Shown: positions 1 to 14,116 of the stretch, in pieces | How the letters are laid out: the number at the start of each line of letters is the position of its first letter | Position numbering within the stretch: the first letter of the stretch is position 1 | Source: Chaetoderma sp. LZ-2023a | Lineage: Eukaryota; Mollusca; Caudofoveata; Chaetodermatida; Chaetodermatidae | Reading direction: 5' to 3' | DNA length: 64,000 bases | Assembly (NCBI GenBank): GCA_034401795.1 | Contig: CM067372.1 | Location: 38,754,861 to 38,818,860 of the forward strand | Translations under genes and position numbers: made by a program | The notes under the pieces: model-generated | What the model was told of the DNA's origin: nothing | Database searches by the model: none | Seen by the model: only the letters and a program-made list of their open reading frames with translations

Positions 1-854
1 TTGTTATAGCCATCTGCTAAACCTGGTAAACCAGTCTACAGTGACAGAGAATGCACCTCTAAGGAATGCTCCTGGTAAAGTCCAAAGTCTGTACGACGCT
101 AAACATCATGCTATATTCAGAGATATAAACATTAATGAGAAATCAATTACACAACGTCCTGGGAAGCAGTGAAAAGTTATCCATAATTAACTAGAAAGAA
201 TCGCCAAGGCCCTGCTAACTTTAGCAGAAGACGAATGTGCCAAGATTTACACTGACAGCGAGTAGTGTGAGGGCGTATGTTATTCAGTGTACACCGCATG
301 TTAAATCTTCACGCCATGTCAAATCTGGGGTTTTCGGACGTCCAGTATTCAAGGTTTTGGTGTCAATATGAATTTTCATTTTCTAAGGTCACACGAAGGT
401 CAAATAAAGGGCACGGCGTGAAAAGTTGAGATAGTGCTAAAAAAAACTAGCCCAAAACCATTGGAATCTGTATTTTGAGAAAGAGTCCTTTTGTTTTTTG
501 CAGAATTTGATAAAGAATATTAAAATATAGCATTATTAACTCACTTGGGCTAGTTTATATAAGCACGGATTGCCGCGTGTTTCCCAACAATTGTGGCGCG
601 TGGTACACATTTGTTGATGGAACAAAACCAAATTTGGCAAGTGCGTTCCCTTAGGCAATATCTAGTATGGCTATAAACACGAAATTCACACGCCTTCAAA
701 GACCAACAATTATGGCCATAGTTAGATTTTCAAAGTATTGAACACTATGGAGAAAATATATAAACATGCACTGATTTTGTTTGCTGATGATATTTGAGTT
801 TAAACATAGTAGTTACGTAACAAGTTATAGCTGTTATAGTGGTAACCCAATCGT
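1..854. other. Unassigned intergenic DNA
   Basis: I see no gene, RNA or recognisable repeat here. The DNA is AT-rich with stops in all frames. Confidence 0.5.
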
Positions 855-1045
855 AACATGTCCAATAAATAGATGTCAGCAACAACAACCATTTTATCAA
901 TTCTAATTCCACCTCATTTCATTTTATCAACTCCAATTCTGTTTCCACATCAATTCATTTGATCAATTTCAATTCCACCCAGACAAGTTCAATTCCAATT
1001 CCATTTTATCAATTCCAAGTCCAATTCCAATTCCATATCAATATT
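855..1045. repeat. Degenerate AATTCC-rich simple repeat
   Basis: Many imperfect copies of TCAATTCCAATTCC, with TTTTATCAATTCC as a recurring longer phrase. A related stretch in both orientations lies at 2536-2718. Confidence 0.7.
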
Positions 1046-1071
1046 TACTTGAGATCAACATTATTATATTT

Positions 1072-1305
1072 TAACCATTTAATGCCCAAGATTGGCTAAT
1101 AAAAACTAGATTTATCATTAGCAAATGTCCATTTGCAAGCTAAGAGAAGACTATTTTTTTTAATTTAACAATGCAATTACTGGCTCAGTTATGGAATCAG
1201 TCATTCCACTGGTAAATTTTCAAAAACAGCCTCTTAGAATACATATGATCCTTGCTCAAGACCAGTGTAGAAGGCATTTTTGGCTGGCTTCTCCGTTAAT
1301 ATTTA
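1072..1305. mobile_element. Foldback MITE, TTAACCC-type, copy 1
   Basis: An imperfect palindrome whose centre reads ATTACTGGCTCAGTTAT, the same centre as the copy near 2.1 kb. The right arm contains CACTGGTAAATTTTCAAAAA. Outer ends resemble TTAACC...GGTTAA. Related copies lie near 1985-2217, 28617-28840 and 57168-57362. No coding capacity, so it would be a non-autonomous DNA element. Ends are approximate. Confidence 0.5.
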
Positions 1306-1984
1306 ATACAATTAGAATAAAATTGTCAATAGATAGTTATGTATTTCAGTCAAATTATTGTCCAAAATGTCAACATTCAGCCGATCTTATTTTTAGTTCA
1401 TTTGACTTAATAATAGCCGAATGCTGATTTTTTTCCCTGAATAATATGACTAAAGGTTAATGACATGTCTACTTATTATAGATACATGTAAACCTTGCTA
1501 TATAAATGTTTGCATTAAAAAGCATTAGAATACAATGTATATAGTACAGTACTGAGTGAGAGTACTGAGCACATGTATGTAGAGTTTGAATAACACCTCT
1601 AGTCCAAGCGTTTCACAGAGGGGTGGGGGTTGTTCAATGATTCCTTTGTATGGTATAATTACAGGGCAATTATCTTGTAATGTACACTGCTTTCTTCACC
1701 CATTTCATTCCATGCAGAAGATAGTTATTACTTTACTGAACACTATTGCTAACAATTTGACGAATAATTTTAACACAATTTGGTTATCTTGGTTCTAGGT
1801 TATATATTTGAAATCATTTGAACTAATTTGTATGATTTTAAAGATGGCACGATTTTATAGAGATGAAAACCTGTTTCCATGGAATGCAGAATGAAATCAG
1901 TTCAGGATCAGTGGTTTTGATTGAATAAAGGCGGTACAAAGCTCACAAACGATAAAAAGGTTAATTGGTCACTGGTCAGGGAGA
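1306..1984. other. Unassigned intergenic DNA
   Basis: No supported feature. Short open frames here look random. Confidence 0.4.
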
Positions 1985-2217
1985 ATTGAGTTAATTCAAT
2001 AATGTATTAAGGTTCATAGCATTTATCAGATCTTTATCAATTCAGAGAGTGACAGATTATTTTTGAAAATTTACCACTGGAATTACTGGCTCAGTTATCC
2101 AGCTAGCCACTTCAGTGGTAAATTTTCAAAAATAGTCTTCCATTGGTCTGCTGCCAATGGACATTTCTGAAACTCATTGCAGGTGTTTTGGCCGGCTTAG
2201 GTGTTAAAGGGTTAAGG
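1985..2217. mobile_element. Foldback MITE, TTAACCC-type, copy 2
   Basis: The best-preserved palindrome of this family. The left inner arm contains TTTTTGAAAATTTACCACTG and the right inner arm CAGTGGTAAATTTTCAAAAA, around a short centre. The right outer end reads GTGTTAAAGGGTTAA. Non-coding. Confidence 0.6.
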
Positions 2218-2535
2218 GCTAACTTGCTCATCACTGAATTATCAGTATCTCAAATTCTAGTCTTCAAAACAAACATATAACTAAGTTGTTAAAATTAATT
2301 TTAATGGAAACTGTTACCGCCAAATTAATTTTTAAATATTCAATAAAGCATCTAATAACAGCTGGCATAATAAATATCATCAACCTGCATATATAATAAA
2401 ATGTGGTAAATGGTATCATATAGATCATTTAGGATGGCATGCATTAAGGGCATATAAAGAGCAGCGTATAATTTACAGATATTACATTTACATTTTATAG
2501 CCAACAATGGTCAGTAAATCTATCAGAAATATGAT
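2218..2535. other. Unassigned AT-rich DNA
   Basis: No supported feature. Confidence 0.4.
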
Positions 2536-2718
2536 TGGAATCTATTGGAATTGAATTGGAATTCCAGTCAATTCAGATTATCAATTCCAAATACAATTCC
2601 AATTTTGGTGTCTTAAAATTTATCAATTCCAATTCCTGAGTCCTCAGATTTATCAATTCCAATTCCAATTCCGGAATTGAATTGGAATTGACTGATCAAT
2701 TCCAATCAGAATTGACCC
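2536..2718. repeat. AATTCC/GGAATT simple repeat, both orientations
   Basis: Runs of GGAATTGAATTGGAATT followed by AATTCCAATTCC, so the tract is partly self-complementary. Same repeat type as 855-1045. Confidence 0.7.
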
Positions 2719-3069
2719 CAACCCTGACAAAAACCATGACAAACTCCGATGACAACCAAACACCCAAATACCAGGAAAACGCCGCTGTGTGAGGATCAAC
2801 AACAATGTGTGTATAAACTGTCAATAAATAGCCAGAGAATCCTTAATGTCAAATCCGCAGACATTTTCTTTCACCAAATCTCTCAAATATGCCAGGGAAC
2901 GTGCATTATATGTAACATGTATGAACGCCGTCTTCAGTATTGATGTCTTAGGGCATCTGTTCTCAATGACAGCCATGTCTAATAGCTAGATAGATACCAG
3001 CCATTTGCGGCCTAAAATAGTTCTTGTTTCTCAAAACTAAAAGCTAATTAAGCAAAGCAGAAGGCCCGC
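2719..3069. other. Unassigned intergenic DNA
   Basis: No supported feature. Confidence 0.4.
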
Positions 3070-3884
3070 ATAAATAAATCGGGGACTACTAATTCAGCAT
3101 ACTAAGACTCGCATAAGATGGTGACGTGGGATTCCTTCGGGAATCATTCGTCCCGTCTTCACGTAAAACCGCACGCAACCTTATAGTCATAATCTCACTA
3201 GGTATGGTCTTTTCTTTTTAAGCATTTTTTTTGGTTGAAATATTAGAGTGGGTCCATTTTCGCCTGCTACTCTTCTCCCGCTTTAAGCAGTGGCGACACC
3301 TTCCCGAGACGGAGGCACTTGCGAGGATAATACTCCTCACCCAAATTAGCACTAGGAGTAGTGCCCGCATGAGGCACACAACCTTTCATCCGAGATAATC
3401 TTCTTCCTTTCAGCTTAGAGGTATAACAACTTATATTAAGTTAATTAGTTACGTCTCGTGTACGGGAGCCTCCCTTGCGGGGCTACCTCTGTGAACCTAC
3501 GAGTCTGTGTGGTACCTCCGGGAGCCCCATGTTTAAAAGTTCATCTGGCTATCTCTATGTCTCGTATTTTCGTATGCTCTTATTTAGTTTTATCTAGCAT
3601 ACTCATAGGTGTTTAGGTAAAATCTTTGTATAGACTTAAATTTTTAGGTCACCAAATCAAATCTTGTAAGTCCATAGATCACGAAATTGCTATGGACAGG
3701 CATACTGGTGACACACATTCTTGGGATGAGACAGTTGTATTTAATGTTCGCGACAATGGTCGCACGACCACACCGTAACGATTGAGTTCCACCGGTCTTA
3801 GGAGCCGGTTTTTGTTACCCGCAGGGCCATCTCGTCCAGGATCCGTCACCCGAGACCGGATGCTAACCAGCGTCATCATTCGTC
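3070..3884. other. GC-richer structured region of unknown origin
   Basis: Composition rises sharply compared with the flanks, and several strong short hairpins are visible. At 3121-3162 a GATTCC/GGAATC stem is closed by a TTCG tetraloop inside a weaker outer stem. At 3790-3813 an ACCGG/CCGGT stem is followed by TTTTT. It leads directly into the broken gene at 3885, so it may be the 5' part of the same transposed or duplicated unit. I do not recognise it. Confidence 0.4.
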
Positions 3885-5207
3885 ATGCACTTCATGATAC
3901 ACCAGAATGGCCCGACACTACCCCGCGACCTACACAAGATAGGAGTAGATCAAGCCCTGGAACAATTGAATCTGTCAATGAAATTGATGGGAAGAGATTT
4001 TGGTATTACTCTAAAGCCCGCCACATTAGCAAGATTCTTTATTGTGGCGCCAGAATTGTCACATCTGGCACAATAAACGGAACACGTGGCTTGCATGGCT
4101 GCACCATTTCACACACTTTACCCTGAATTATCAGCTGTAGCTATACAAAGACAAGAAAAGGCAAACAATCATCTTTAGTTTGTTTTGGAAAGTGCAGGTC
4201 AATTGAAGTCTAAAGCAAGTCATCTTGTTAATATTGGGATACCTAAAGTCATTCAGAAAGACATTCTAGAGAGTGACATCACGCTTTTAATGGATTTATA
4301 ATGGGGAGAATCAATGGTGAGAGAATCAATGGGAAAAACACCTAAAGCAGAAGCAAAGATCATAGATATCGAGTGGTGTAATCTCGAAAATACAAGTCGC
4401 AACCGAAACCGTGACACTCAAAGAAGACCATTCATTATTTGCTCGCATGACAGTTGTTGCCAGAGATTGTTTTGGCAATTGATATTGGGGCATGTGAGGT
4501 TTCCCGTGACTATCGTCCTCTCTTCACAGCAAATAGCTCCCTCTTACCATGTATAGAAACGTACAAATTTAGCCATCAGAGGGAAAAGATGATAACGGAT
4601 ACATCAAAACAATCACCTGTACAGAGAAACGGCAATGGTATTTATACTGAACGTGCGGTTGTCAAAGATGCCATTGGAATCGTATAAGAGTGTGGTAAAA
4701 CAATAAAGAATTGTAAGGATTTTGCAGTTGTATTTTTGAAAGTGATACCAAAAACGCATGCAGTATTTGATCGAGTGTCTGAAAAGATCCATCAATCATA
4801 TGAACTGTCCCAGAACATGGTGTGGTGCCAACAGTCGTGGTTCAATCTAATCAGTCTGACATGAGATGTCTACGTACTTCACAAGATACCATTGTAACAT
4901 TTCATGCTTTACATGCAGTAGAATGTGGACTACGGATTGACATTTTTTCTTCAGAAACCTTCAGAAATACCTATTTATTCTTGTTCTATCTCGCTTTCCA
5001 GACCGTGATGAAGGCTGTCGTATGGTAACTGGCGTTAGAAGCACGTGTCTCTACCTCATGCAGTTTTATACAATGCCCTTGGTTCAGAACTTTTCACAGC
5101 GCTCTCTGATGTTCATGCATTTGCAGCATGTGACACATGTGGATGATTCTATGGAAAGCGTAAAGTTAGATGTTGGAATGTTCTTTCAAAGTCATCATCA
5201 GATGTAG
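3885..5207 (+). pseudogene. Broken copy of an uncharacterised multicopy animal protein family
   Basis: Protein fragments in several frames follow the order of a large uncharacterised family that I recall from cnidarian, mollusc and lower-deuterostome genomes. An early block contains DQALEQLN and LARFFIVAPELSHLA, like the family's LRRWMVAGPEVARL segment. A middle block contains LFARMTVVAR. A late block contains SDVHAFAACDT and GKRKVRCW, like the family's HAFTGCDTTG...GK..CW motif, which resembles a PIN/FEN nuclease-type C-terminus. The copy is interrupted many times and cannot be functional. The family's function is not established. The Penelope-like fragment follows within about 60 bases. Confidence 0.5.
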
Positions 5208-5269
5208 TCAAGGGCGGGAAGTATCACCACAAGCAGTAGCATAGAAGAGTAGGTATGTGGACTATGTAG

Positions 5270-6876
<1,607 letters not shown>

Positions 6877-6964
6877 GTCCCTGATTTAAACACTACCAAC
6901 TAGGGCTACTACAGCAATGGTAAGTGCTGTAGTGGTCCTAGTTGGTACTGTTTAAATCAGGGAC
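6877..6964. repeat. Near-perfect 40-bp inverted repeat (hairpin)
   Basis: Arms 6877-6916 and 6925-6964 match at 37 of 40 positions with an 8-base loop. Outer ends read GTCCCTGATTTAAACA and its complement. The arms extend right up to the loop, as in a fold-back element or a template-switch inverted duplication. Confidence 0.9.
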
Positions 6965-7833
6965 GTGTACGTTTGCATTTAACTTTGCTTACAAATGGCT
7001 ATGGATCTATTCTATGGCGGCTGTGCAAAGACGTTCATCCTATCTATAGAGGGATATATTTGTATTTTCAAATGTGGTAATTAGTCAATTACTGGTTGAT
7101 GCAGAAGCTTCTATTCTGCAGACTCGCGGCTTGCATACCAATAACTATAAATTTTTTCCATTTCTAGTAGTTGGACGAAATGTTCATATTGTCGTCTCAG
7201 TATCAAAAGGCTTGAATATTTATGATTATGAAGTAGGTAAAAATATTCATGTCTCACTATTATAGTAAGCCATGGAGTTACGGTCCTTAAACTTTGAAAA
7301 TATATAACACTAACAAGAAAGACCATTCTGGAACGATGTATGGCTGCGTTTACAAAACGTTTTATACTGAGACAAAACATGAAATAATATTCAATTCTCC
7401 ACCTTTCTATGTCTTATCCCAATTCGAACATTTTATTATAATTCCGGAAACTGGAAAAGAAACGCTCCACGTATTTGAATCTTCATAGAATAGCAGTTGT
7501 CTGTCTTCCACTTTTCAGAATGATTGCTTGCTCTTTCCATTCATGGACATGGGGCTGGAAACACACTTATACTATCAAATATGACGAATATCAACTGCTA
7601 AGCAGCATCTGGACTTTTGGTTGTAATTTAGAAGTGTTTGCGTTGCAAGATTATCTCACTTATTAAAAATAATGTAAACAAGTTATAGGCCTATATTATC
7701 AAAAAGGAAAAAGAATTTCCAGTGTATTATATAGTTGTCTTTAGTTGTCTCTGTGTTGATATATCAAATATAACCATCTTCCTACATCTAATGCCTATGC
7801 CAAAATCCGGCCACCCCAACAATAACTAACATT
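6965..7833. other. Unassigned intergenic DNA
   Basis: No supported gene. Short open frames near 7.1-7.6 kb lack recognisable motifs. Confidence 0.4.
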
Positions 7834-8205
7834 GGACCTTTCCAGTTAATCCATCAATAATATGACGTCATAATCAACTAGGTTGCGCTTAGGATATCAT
7901 AATCAATGACGTCATCAATGCCGTAGATATGTTCGTCACGAACGCTTAATTAACGACGGACTAAGCGTTGTTGTACGAATTGTATACTTTTACTGTTTAA
8001 TAAAGATGTTGTTGAATATTTTGATACTAATTTGGCAACAGCAACACCATTTCAAATTAGTTTCAAAATATTCAACAGCCTACTTGTATAGTTTTCTGGA
8101 AATTGATAGTCAGGCAGTTCAGGGATCGATTGATACCAACACGGTGAAGTGTGAGTGGATCTTAGCTAACAATGAGCAGGGCATAGCTAAAACCTCCATT
8201 TTTAA
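7834..8205 (+). mobile_element. Modular MITE, type A, copy at 7.8 kb
   Basis: Begins GGACCTTTCCAG. It then has the family's TGACGTCA sites, the phrase TCACGAACGC, AAGCGTTGTTGTACGAATTG, TTTAATAAA, and the central palindrome from TGTTGAATATTTTGA to TCAAAATATTCAACA. It continues through GGGATCGAT and GCATAGCTAA. The right terminal repeat has decayed, so the right end is approximate. Non-coding. Confidence 0.75.
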
Positions 8206-8480
8206 GGCAAAATCCTTTTGCCACCTCTAGAAAATACCATCTCATACGCCTATACGTCACAATGCGATTCTGTGTGTAGTGCTCGCTGGCACAGAACTAA
8301 GCCTAGTCAATGTTATTCTCGCCTATACAAATGGCAAGAGATGTTCACCAAGAGGTATTCCGCAGAATGATGGAACACCATGTGCTGAGACCAACCATAG
8401 ACCATCATGACATTCATGCTATACTCTATCCGCTTCAGCATGTCTTCACTTGAGGAGTGTCAGGCAAAACGCAACTGATA
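8206..8480. other. Unassigned spacer between two MITEs
   Basis: No supported feature. Confidence 0.35.
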
Positions 8481-8645
8481 GAATGAACGGCGCAGATTTG
8501 TCACTCAAGTATCTGACGTCATAACCAAATACGTCACTTGTTAGGTGACGCCACAATCAAATGACGCAGTCCCACAATAAATAGGCAAAGGTCCCAGAGA
8601 AAGTGTTTGAATTGTATGTCTGGTGAATTTAAAATAAACATTTTG
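8481..8645 (+). mobile_element. Modular MITE, type B, truncated copy
   Basis: Starts with the type-B phrase CAGATTTGTCACTCAAGTAT, followed by TGACGTCA, GAATTGTATGTCT and GTTGAATATTTAG. It fades out before the second arm of the palindrome. Confidence 0.5.
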
Positions 8646-9532
8646 TTGAATATTTAGGAAGTGATTTGACTGGGAGTTATTGCGGTTATAGTGTTAAAAT
8701 CGATTTTAAGACATGTACAAAGTGGGCTAGAAATGGAAGATGGCGGAAAATGATATGGATGGATTACCTTCTATGCCAGAACACAGTCCATTGTAGTAAA
8801 ATAAGCTGTTGTCGATAGCAAGGTTAAGTATTGGGCCTATATACGGTTAATGGAAAAGTAAATTGCACATGTCATACTCGTGGGATGGAAAGGTGCCTTT
8901 AACAGCTTTTCTTGTATCAACTGGCATCATTTCAAATGCATACGGCTCTTCTATTATTCTTCTGGTATAATTAAACATAGATAACAATCTTGGCTCCCTT
9001 TTAATGTATGTGTGCTCTTTGAAAAAGTTGACAATCCCACAATCTCATTTCATATAATTCCATACCATATCCATTTTAAATACACCCCTTTGTTCATGTT
9101 ATACCATGTACTATGCTGCATGGCAAGTGTGTTATATGATGCTTGAATAGATAACAGCATGTGGAATTATATCAAGACTTTTGTCCGAAAATACATAAAA
9201 TTATGTCTTTTGTGAAAATCAACAAGTACCAACACGAATGTACTTGAATTTCACATTAAAAATCTCATTAAATATTACTAGTCGGTGCGCGTCAACGTAA
9301 TGCTAATTGAGGGACGAACGTGTCTTTGGTTAATTTACAGTTTTAAAAACATGCTGTTGAATATTTCAGTGCTCCTTTTGAAAATGCTCTTCTCGGAATC
9401 TGTGGCTGTCTTGTAATCAACAACATTCAACGGACTTGTCCATGCTATACACTGGTATTATAGATATATTACACAAATTCCTTGATTGCAGTTGCGACAA
9501 ACAACACTTTCGATTGGACGGTTGCATCATGT
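8646..9532. other. Unassigned intergenic DNA
   Basis: No gene seen. Near 9350 a short TGCTGTTGAATATTTCA matches one arm of the MITE palindrome. Confidence 0.4.
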
Positions 9533-9540
9533 CACGTAGT

Positions 9541-9972
9541 CAGGGCCGTATTTAGGGGGGGGGGGGGGCAAGCGGGGCAAAAGCCCCGGGTTCCCCACAA
9601 GCAAGGGGCCTCCACAATTTAAAAATGAAAAAAAAATTATGCACTTTTTTGGAAGTTATAGGACATTTAAAGCAAACTTTATTAGTTTAGAACTCTTAAT
9701 CATGCATTATAATTTTATTCTAATATTTGTGGGGGGCCCAATTCTTGTTTGGTGTTCGGCAACAATGTTAATTACGAAAATTTGCAAAATAAAATAATTT
9801 TACAACGAAAGAAAGCGCCATAATCCACCCTAAAAGCAGACTCTCTGGCCGTCTCAGAACACCTAGATGTAAATGATTTTATGGGTGAGGACCTCCAGAC
9901 CCCCCCCCCCCACACCCACCCACCCGCTCATTCTTTGCACCCAGGGCCCCCACATATCTAAATACGGCCCTG
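9541..9972. mobile_element. hAT-type non-autonomous element
   Basis: 432 bp with perfect 15-bp terminal inverted repeats starting CAGGGCCGTATTTAG. It is bounded by a perfect 8-bp duplication CACGTAGT at 9533-9540 and 9973-9980, the length typical of hAT insertions. There is no transposase, and poly-G and poly-C runs sit just inside the ends. Perfect ends and duplication suggest a fairly young insertion. Confidence 0.9.
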
Positions 9973-9980
9973 CACGTAGT

Positions 9981-10800
9981 TTTCAGATATGATTGACACC
10001 TGGAATTCACGACCTATGCTCTCCTGAGATGACAAGCATGCTCCTGCATAACACAGCAGAACACAGTCTTACAATACTATTGTCATCTTATTGCGGGATT
10101 GCCAGATCTTGCCATTCCGTACCGCCATTCAGCAGAACAATTAAAAATGGATTCGCTAGTGTTGGCATCAATAGAAGAATAGATGCCATTTACGTCGTAT
10201 AAACTCTTACGTCTTGTATTTGTGCAGTAGGATGTGTACTAGAATTATATTGACCTCGTGCTTATTTGAGCGCCTACCCAAATACCTCCTTGATTTAAAT
10301 CTAGTCACGTGAACTGAACTCTGTAAGTGTGCAAAGTATTATCTATGTACACACTGTCACAGATATTTGAATACGTGGCTTTTCATAATGGATGACATGT
10401 TTTAGAAGTGTTGAGAAAAAATGGACGACATTGTTATATGCCTTATTGAGACTGGGTAACTTTCAGACGTAGAGTGCAATGGGAAGTCTGTGGGAAGGAT
10501 AAGCCACCATATAGGTTTTAACTAATGTTTCAATGTTCATGTATAAGATTATACTGCTGATGTGAAAAACGGCAAAATTGTTATTATTAAATCATAAGTA
10601 ATGTCAGATTACTGTTAAATGTATTCGCAATTTGTGCCAGATTCTTGCAGCAGTTTTGTGAGGATACACTTTCAAATTTCATATACACTACGGCTACCTA
10701 TCAATGTGATTGGGAAGACTTGATATAACTAATGAGTGACCAACGCCAGATTAATTCTGTTTGTGGCCCTCGGCTAAATAGCTGCGGCCTTTTGGGTGAA
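9981..10800. other. Unassigned intergenic DNA
   Basis: No supported feature. Confidence 0.4.
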
Positions 10801-10814
10801 TCAAGGAGATTACG

Positions 10815-11568
<754 letters not shown>

Positions 11569-11604
11569 TACTACTACAAAATATAACAAATTCGTTAAAT
11601 GGGT

Positions 11605-11692
11605 TAAAATGCTGTTGACTATTTTCAAACTAATTTGAATAAAAGCTGGTGCCAGCTTTCAGTCGAATTCGTTTCAAAATTTTCAACAGCTC
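11605..11692. repeat. Stand-alone copy of the MITE palindrome
   Basis: TGTTGACTATTTTCAAACTAA and a partly complementary TTTCAAAATTTTCAACAGC arm around GCTGGTGCCAGC. Same core as the modular MITEs but without their ends. Confidence 0.6.
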
Positions 11693-11782
11693 ACGTATAT
11701 CATGACCGTAAAAGTGAGCTACTGGGATTAAAATGGTAAAATGAGGTAATCATTTTTTATTTGTTTATTATGTTTCGAGACC

Positions 11783-12075
11783 GTTAGCCCATGTCCGCGA
11801 GTGGCGGTGCATGCTCACATGACAGCATTAATAACGAACTCCTTAAACATGCAGATAATACCATCTCGACACAACTTGCACACATCAACCCTGTCTTTGA
11901 ACAACACGTCCCTGTCGATGCTGTGGGGGAAGGTACACTCATCGCACTCCCAGAGCCTAAGAAACCACCCGAGCCTCTATCCAACCTAAACCCAATAGTG
12001 CTGTTGAACAGCATCCGAAACTCGCTGTGTAACAGGAAATATCGCCTTTCAGTCCTTGCGGATTCGATGCTCTAA
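11783..12075 (+). mobile_element. LINE fragment, RT N-terminal block (LINE family 1)
   Basis: The frame includes NNELLKHADNTI, then FEQHVPVDAVGEGTLIALP and NLNPIVLLNSIRN. These are the first conserved RT blocks of a non-LTR family. Pieces of what appears to be the same family recur at 16966-17447, 17690-19560, 46015-46945 and 50020-50375. The copy stops after the LLNSIR block. Confidence 0.75.
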
Positions 12076-12487
12076 CAACCCAATGAAAGCTAAGTTGCAT
12101 ATCAGCCATTCCATAAAAAGTGCCCATCCAATTCATCTTTTGAAAAAAAAATTAACAGAATGGAGATATATTTTATGCTACATTGACATTTCTAGTTTAT
12201 AAATATATATTTTTTAAATCAATTCTTACCTCTAGTTCATAAGTTTCACCCATGTTAAGGACACGGAGTGCAATATCCGCTAATCAAAATAGGCCAACTT
12301 CCAATACAATGGATTTTCTGGTTATTTTCCAGATCAAGTCATTGATTGTAATAGTATCATTTAATTCACTACTCACTGTGTTGCAGTAGGCACATGATAG
12401 TTTGTAGATACAGCTTCATTTAGTACACATAGATACTCTTTTATCAAGTCACGTGAGGCACATAATTATGTAAATTGTTTTTTAATA
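12076..12487. other. Unassigned AT-rich DNA
   Basis: No supported feature. Confidence 0.4.
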
Positions 12488-12491
12488 TTAA

Positions 12492-14112
12492 AGGACAATT
12501 CCGGGATTGGTAAAAGTGTACTTTATTTGAAAGACTATTATATGACTAACATATTGGATCCTAAATAAAAACAATAGACAAATAATACGAGTAATTATAC
12601 TATCGTAAACATGGGATTATTTTATCTCCAGGGTGGCGCCATTTTCTTGCAACGAGAGCGAGATTTCACGAGATCCTGACGTCATCCCCGCACCAACGCT
12701 ATCTTTACCGAGCGCGAAGGCTGTGCAGTAAATATGTATATGCATGGAGGCCTAACAAGTGCTAATTTGTAATCGTTATGACATTGTCCGGTTAAGCTAG
12801 TAAGTTTTTCACGTAATTCTAGTATCCGAAGTCGGTGGGGAATCGTTAACCCCTAGACCGCTGAAGCATAGATTCCATTTTCTCTATCCTATCAGAATGT
12901 GTTCATTTTGGTAACAATGCTGCTGTAAGTCATTGCTGTGCACGACAGCAACGCGTATCAGCCAAAAAAAATTCAAAATGTACCCCGACACTGCCTCTGT
13001 AAGTAGGCTATTACGCATTTTACACAATGCGATACGGGTTAAATGAAGTGGCACACTTGACACGTGCGTATTGTCAAATTACTCAGCCGACTCAAGATAC
13101 CGTTATAGCGTGTGTCGCAGGCAGTGCAAATATATATTCCAAGAAAACATATGATATGATAATATTGCCTGAACCACAGAACCGATTGTAAGAATTCTGA
13201 TACCTACCAGTAGGTGCAAATTCGAAGATTTATCCAATGCTAGGGATGTTAGAATCGGCCTAGTGGTTCAAAAGATACACTCTGCGGGGAAAACTAAGTC
13301 AGCAAAATTTCAAACAAAAATCTCAGGATGCGCTCTATCCATCATCCCATATCAGAATGAGTATTACAGTTACAATGACAGAATTTGCTGTACCGAAGCT
13401 TTACAATATTATCACATAACGGGAAAAATTGCATCCAAATATCTTAATTATTGAAATTACTACAACTTGCCGGGAAATATTTATCGGCGATGAAAATTCC
13501 CAGATTTTATGTCAAAATGTTAATTCATTTGGTGATATTTCTGGCAATATTCACGTGAGAAAAATTACAATTGGTCAGGCAAATAGCCATTTCTTTCAGC
13601 TTTAAGCACACTCCAATTTAATGACAATACGCAAAGATAGCGTCTGCAAGACAAAAACCATCTTATGCTGAATTTTACCGAGAAAAGGATAACATATTCT
13701 CAGATCGTATATCTAGATGAATAATTCTTTTTATATATTCCAGTCTTTTGAACCTCTTGTCCAATATTAACATCCATTATATCATATTAATCCAGAGGTC
13801 GGCACCTATTTAGAGATCCTAGAATCATTGTAATCTCTTCAGCCGTTCGTTTGCTATTGTCATTTACGTATACTTCCTTAAAATATATACCCGCATCTAT
13901 TGGCCTTGCTCCTCCAGTCATCACAATAGCGGTGGTGCGGTGATGACGTCCATAGACGCGATAAAATGGCGATAAAATTGTCAATTTTACCGACTTTATC
14001 TAGCGATAGTTGGTTACGCTATTTCTATGTGGTTATTATTCTGGCGCAATTTCATTAAACATGTAATAATCTTTCAAATAAAGCACACTTTTTATCATCC
14101 CGGAATTGTCCT
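12492..14112. mobile_element. 1.6-kb non-autonomous DNA transposon with TTAA duplication
   Basis: Terminal inverted repeats of about 50 bp begin AGGACAATTCCGGGAT and continue with few mismatches through AAAGTGT.CTTTATTTGAAAGA. TTAA flanks both ends (12488-12491 and 14113-14116). TTAA targets are used by piggyBac and Kolobok elements, and the AGG start fits Kolobok better. Subterminal regions are also partly inverted (GCCATTTT near 12.65 kb and 13.96 kb). No transposase frame is visible. Confidence 0.8.
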
Positions 14113-14116
14113 TTAA

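Noticed and set aside
3790-3813. Rho-independent-like terminator
   Set aside because: A GC stem followed by T5 is present, but there is no bacterial context.
11784-12014. Minus-strand frame opposite the LINE RT block
   Set aside because: Shadow of the plus-strand RT sequence, which has clear homology.
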